Origin: Spinacia oleracea
Taxonomy: Eukaryota > Streptophyta > Magnoliopsida > Caryophyllales > Amaranthaceae
Direction of reading: 5' to 3'
Assembly: GCF_020520425.1 (NCBI RefSeq)
Contig: NC_079487.1
Span: forward strand, 133,446,385 to 133,510,384
Length of the DNA: 64,000 bases
The notes under the pieces were generated by a model. It made no database searches and had not been told where the DNA came from. It was given only the letters and a program-made list of their open reading frames with translations. The position numbers and the translations under genes were made by a program. Positions 60,755 to 64,000 of this stretch are shown here, in pieces. Position 1 is the stretch's first letter. Every line of letters starts with the position of its first letter.

Positions 60755-63700
60755 ATGTCAATTACTCTCCCTTCAATCCTCCCTCCTTTCAGCTTCAGCA
60801 AGGTAAAATAAACAAAACCCCATTTGTAATTATCGGCATGGTTTGTTCTGTTACTTATTCTGCAATCTGCTTTTTGGTATATTTTTTTGTTGTAGTATTA
60901 CTAATTTGCAGTAGTATTTTTGATTTGATTTGGGTATTTGTTTTGAATTTGTAGGCATTGAAATTGGGGTTATGGTCAATTTGGTTAACTGGGTTCCTTC
61001 TAATTTGCTTCTCATTTTATGCTACTTTGTTATTGCCTTCTGTCAGAATTGAAATCAGAAAACCCAGTTTTCTGTACCCAAGAAATTCAGCAGATAAGAG
61101 TAACCCCAGTATAACCCTTTTTAGTGCACCTAGCCCTTTTAATAGCTCTGCTGGTAAAAGGCAGGCTCTTGCTGTTCGATCATGGCTTGGGTTATCTCCT
61201 AACATCAATGTTGTTCTTTTTGGCAATGACACTTCTCTTCAATCATTTGCTTCTTCCTTTGGCTCTCGTGTTTTCGTTGAATCCGACATCGATTTCTCGT
61301 AAGTGCTCGTGTTTCGCGTCTTTTATCTTTGGGTTAAAGTTAAACCTTGTTTGTTGTTGTTGAATTCTTTGAAGCATGAGGTTTTTATGTGAGGATGTTA
61401 CATTTTTTTTTTTTTTGGCTATGATGATAGTTGTTGCTATACTTGGTCATGTATTTTTATTGGTAGTTATAGGTTGAACTGGAGGAGTAACATGCTGTAA
61501 GAGACATTCTAAGATTTTGCAAGGTTTTCATTGGGTTAAATGTTTGGCCTTTTGAATGGCTGAATGAGACTGATAATAGAACAAATCATTTTCTAGTTTG
61601 CCTTAAAGGCTCTTTAGTTTTGAAAATTCTTGGCTGTTTAAAATTTGATTTTTTATTGTCTTTTCCTAATCAAAAGCTATTCTATCACATACACTTATTG
61701 GAATTTGGTTTCTAACTTCTGGACTAAAATGAACAAGAGAGAAGGAAATTAGCTGGATGGGAGAACATTTACACGTTGAAAAAGCATTGCTATGCAATTG
61801 TTTTGTCTTCTGCAAAAGTTTCTGTTCTGTATAAAATTTACCTTAACAAGGTCTTTTACTGTCTGATATTCTGATACCACCATACTAAATCTGTATGTTT
61901 TATGAAACAAATGTGGCGATTATACACGGCTAAATTGCTAATGCAGCTTTACATAAACGAGCTACAAGTTGCCGAAATTTGTGAGGCTGAGAAGGTTTTG
62001 ATGTGTGTTCTTTCTGTAGATTCCTAAATGTTCCGTTCTTCCATTCCATGGTTGCTAGAGCAGAGGTGTCCTCATCTGATATTTCTGCTCTTATTCATCC
62101 TGAAACCGTTCTCCTTCCAGACTTTCTCTCCACTGTAAACCATGTTTATGAGCTTGATCATGATTGGTTCCTTGTTGCCTCCTCAAAAAGTTCTTTCTTC
62201 CCATTCTTTTTGGATGAATCTGGGAGGCAATGGCTAAGAGAGGATGGTAAACCCATTTCATTGCAGAAGGTATTGAAGAACCTTGTACAGATTCAATGTG
62301 GATGGGCCAATGAAACAACATGATTGAAATTTGCTCTATTCCATCAGTTGCAGGAGATTCTTGCTTATACGTGGCAATGGGATTACTGCGAAGGAAGGAT
62401 GCTAATGGCATGGAATAACAAGGATCTTTCTTTACATATGGGTGTTCTCCCTCCCTTCTTATATGGGAAAGGAGTACATAATCATTGGCTCGTCAATGAA
62501 GTATATCACTCCAACTATAGGTTTGTGTTTGATGCAAGTTGGACAATTTCAAACTTACATTTGCATGATTCGGAAGATCATGAACCTATCCAATCTGCTA
62601 GAGTTTCCACTTTTCGTGAACGTACAAAGACAGACTGGGAGTACAATGGTAATCTTCAGCTTGCGGAATTGTATGGCTTGTTTTCTTCTAATAAAGTGAA
62701 TTTCTCTGACTTCGTAAAGCTTGTAAAGTGTGGTAGACAGTTCATGTTTACCAACGAAGATCAGAATGTTGTTTATTCACCTAAACATCACAGCTTAAAT
62801 AGCTTGTGGAAGGGACGGATTGTGGAGTCTAGGACGCAAAAGAAACTAGCCGCTTGTCTTGCTGCGTTTAGCTCTCCGCCTTGGATTATGAATTCCTCTG
62901 TTAAGAACAAGATGAGTGGTTCTGTGCCCCTTCGTCTTCCATATGGCTTGGAAATGCTCCTGCCTATTTTAGCTGACGGAAACAAGACAGTGGTGCTTAC
63001 TGTTGCCGGATACAGCTACAAGGACATGTTGATGAGTTGGGTTTGCAGATTGCGTCATCTAATGGTTAATAATCTTCTTGTTTGTGCGCTTGATGATGAA
63101 ACATATGAGTTCTCTATCCAACAGGTAAAAATGCTGCTTCTTTTGGAACTCAGATTCCCATATTATGATGCTTCTTTTTGTCTTAGAAGTTTCTTGGCAT
63201 GTTCTTTTGACAGGGCATCCCTGTTTTCAGGGACTCATTAGCACCTAGAAACATCAGTTTCAATGATTGTCACTTTGGGACTAAGTGCTTTCAAAAGGTC
63301 ACCAAGACAAAATCCAGATTAGTTTTGCAGATTTTGAAGCTGGGTTATAATGTACTTCTAAGTGATGTTGATGTTTACTGGTTCAAAAATCCAATTCCAT
63401 TACTACAGACTTTTGGTCCTGCTGTATTTGCTGCACAATCTGACGAATACAATCTGACAGGTAATCTTAATCCCCATGCACGATGTTTTATTTTTGTATA
63501 CCTGAATTTCTGTGTACACAAATTGTATACAAGTGTAGAAAGAACTTTTTGAGTATTTTAAGTTTTAGATCCGTCATGCTCTTCAATATAATCCCCTTGT
63601 TAGCATATAGGAAAAGTATAGATTTACTTGAATTTACTCTTTACAAAACACCATCTTATAATAGAGTGATTGGTCAAATATACTGGGATTGAATATACTT

Positions 63701-64000
63701 TTTATGGCCCATAAAGGCCATAATCCGTGTCAAACAAATGGAAGCAAATAAGAGTTTAACATATTCTTGCAAAATACATGTCTGACTTGAAATATGTCAA
63801 TAAATCGATCTAATTATTCTGATCTCAATCCCATCTTCTAGTGCCTATCAACTTACCAAGACGCTTGAACTCTGGATTCTATTTTGCTCGGGCTGATGAT
63901 CCAACCGTCGCTGCCATGGAGAAAGTGGTGATGCATGCTATGACTTCAGACCTATCTGAGCAGCCAAGTTTTTATGACACTCTATGTGGTTTAAATGGCG
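60755..64000 (+). CDS. RAY1: Golgi arabinofuranosyltransferase, GT77 family, RAY1-like (3' end outside window)
   Basis: Type II Golgi glycosyltransferase. The Arabidopsis homologue (At1g70630) adds beta-arabinofuranose to arabinogalactan-protein glycans. Exons: 60755-60802, 60955-61298, 62020-62269, 62348-63124, 63214-63460, 63842 onward; 608 codons so far. A short N-terminus is followed by one membrane anchor (LGLWSIWLTGFLLICFSFYA). Next comes an N-terminal region (ALAVRSWLGLSPNINVVLFG, VLPPFLYGKGVHN), then the GT77 domain with NDCHFGTKCFQKVTKTKSR, the DxD-containing LLSDVDVYWF and RLNSGFYFARADD. ATG 60755 was chosen to place the anchor near the N-terminus; in-frame ATG 60569 is possible. 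The exon 4 acceptor could also be 62354, which would drop Leu-Gln. The last exon or exons lie beyond 64000. No defect seen. Confidence 0.88.

Noticed and set aside
1-64000. LTR retrotransposons, endogenous viral sequence or other capsid-bearing elements
   Set aside because: No paired long terminal repeats and no gag, integrase or capsid-like translation were recognised; all retroelement coding found is LINE type.

Overview
The window is plant nuclear DNA. Genes are split by AT-rich GT-AG introns, intergenic DNA is full of small DNA transposons, and every protein recognised is a plant type. The repeat style (Stowaway MITEs with CTCCCTCCGT ends, Helitrons with TCTATACTA...CTAG ends, a short retroposon containing a 'GCGTATGTCCGACCCC' core) and the overall gene sequences suggest a Caryophyllales/Amaranthaceae species (spinach, beet or quinoa-like). 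That placement is inference. No bacterial, organellar or viral gene was seen.

Layout. (1) 877-8095, minus: a 12-exon peroxisomal copper amine oxidase, complete, 773 aa, with a C-terminal AKL targeting signal. (2) 8.1-13.2 kb: intergenic, with two Helitron-like elements, three Stowaway MITEs and a decayed LINE RNase H piece. (3) 13238-19859 and 20982-28014, plus: two tandem MATE/DETOXIFICATION transporters of the DTX33/35 type, 499 and 513 aa. Each has nine exons, and the seven internal exons have identical lengths. (4) 28.0-30.7 kb: intergenic. (5) 30710-31153, minus: intronless ribosomal protein L27a (uL15) with telo-box and site II promoter motifs. (6) 31.2-35.1 kb: an old LINE 3' fragment and a younger 5'-truncated LINE with a perfect 15-bp target-site duplication. 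(7) 35112-45298, plus: an 18-exon chloroplast half-size ABC transporter (ABCB26/TAP1 type), 702 aa. (8) 45996-47408, plus: an intronless UGT72-type glucosyltransferase. (9) 48712-59021, plus: a 13-exon, 992-aa protein with a proline-rich N-terminus and an RS-rich C-terminus. (10) 60755 to beyond the window end, plus: a GT77 arabinosyltransferase of the RAY1 type, 3' incomplete.

Genes 5, 7, 9 and 10 match, in order, the consecutive Arabidopsis loci At1g70600 (RPL27a), At1g70610 (ABCB26), At1g70620 and At1g70630 (RAY1). The right half is therefore a conserved eudicot microsyntenic block, into which the UGT gene and LINE DNA have been added.

The genes are independent units, not an operon or an obvious biosynthetic cluster. 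A MATE pair, a UGT and an amine oxidase could look like a specialised-metabolism cluster, but nothing in the sequence ties them together. I found no undescribed biological system. The most unusual feature is the second intron of the first MATE gene: its donor lies at the end of a Stowaway MITE, and its acceptor lies inside the target-site duplication of an hAT-like element. Exon coordinates were worked out by hand; reading-phase bookkeeping closes for every complete gene.
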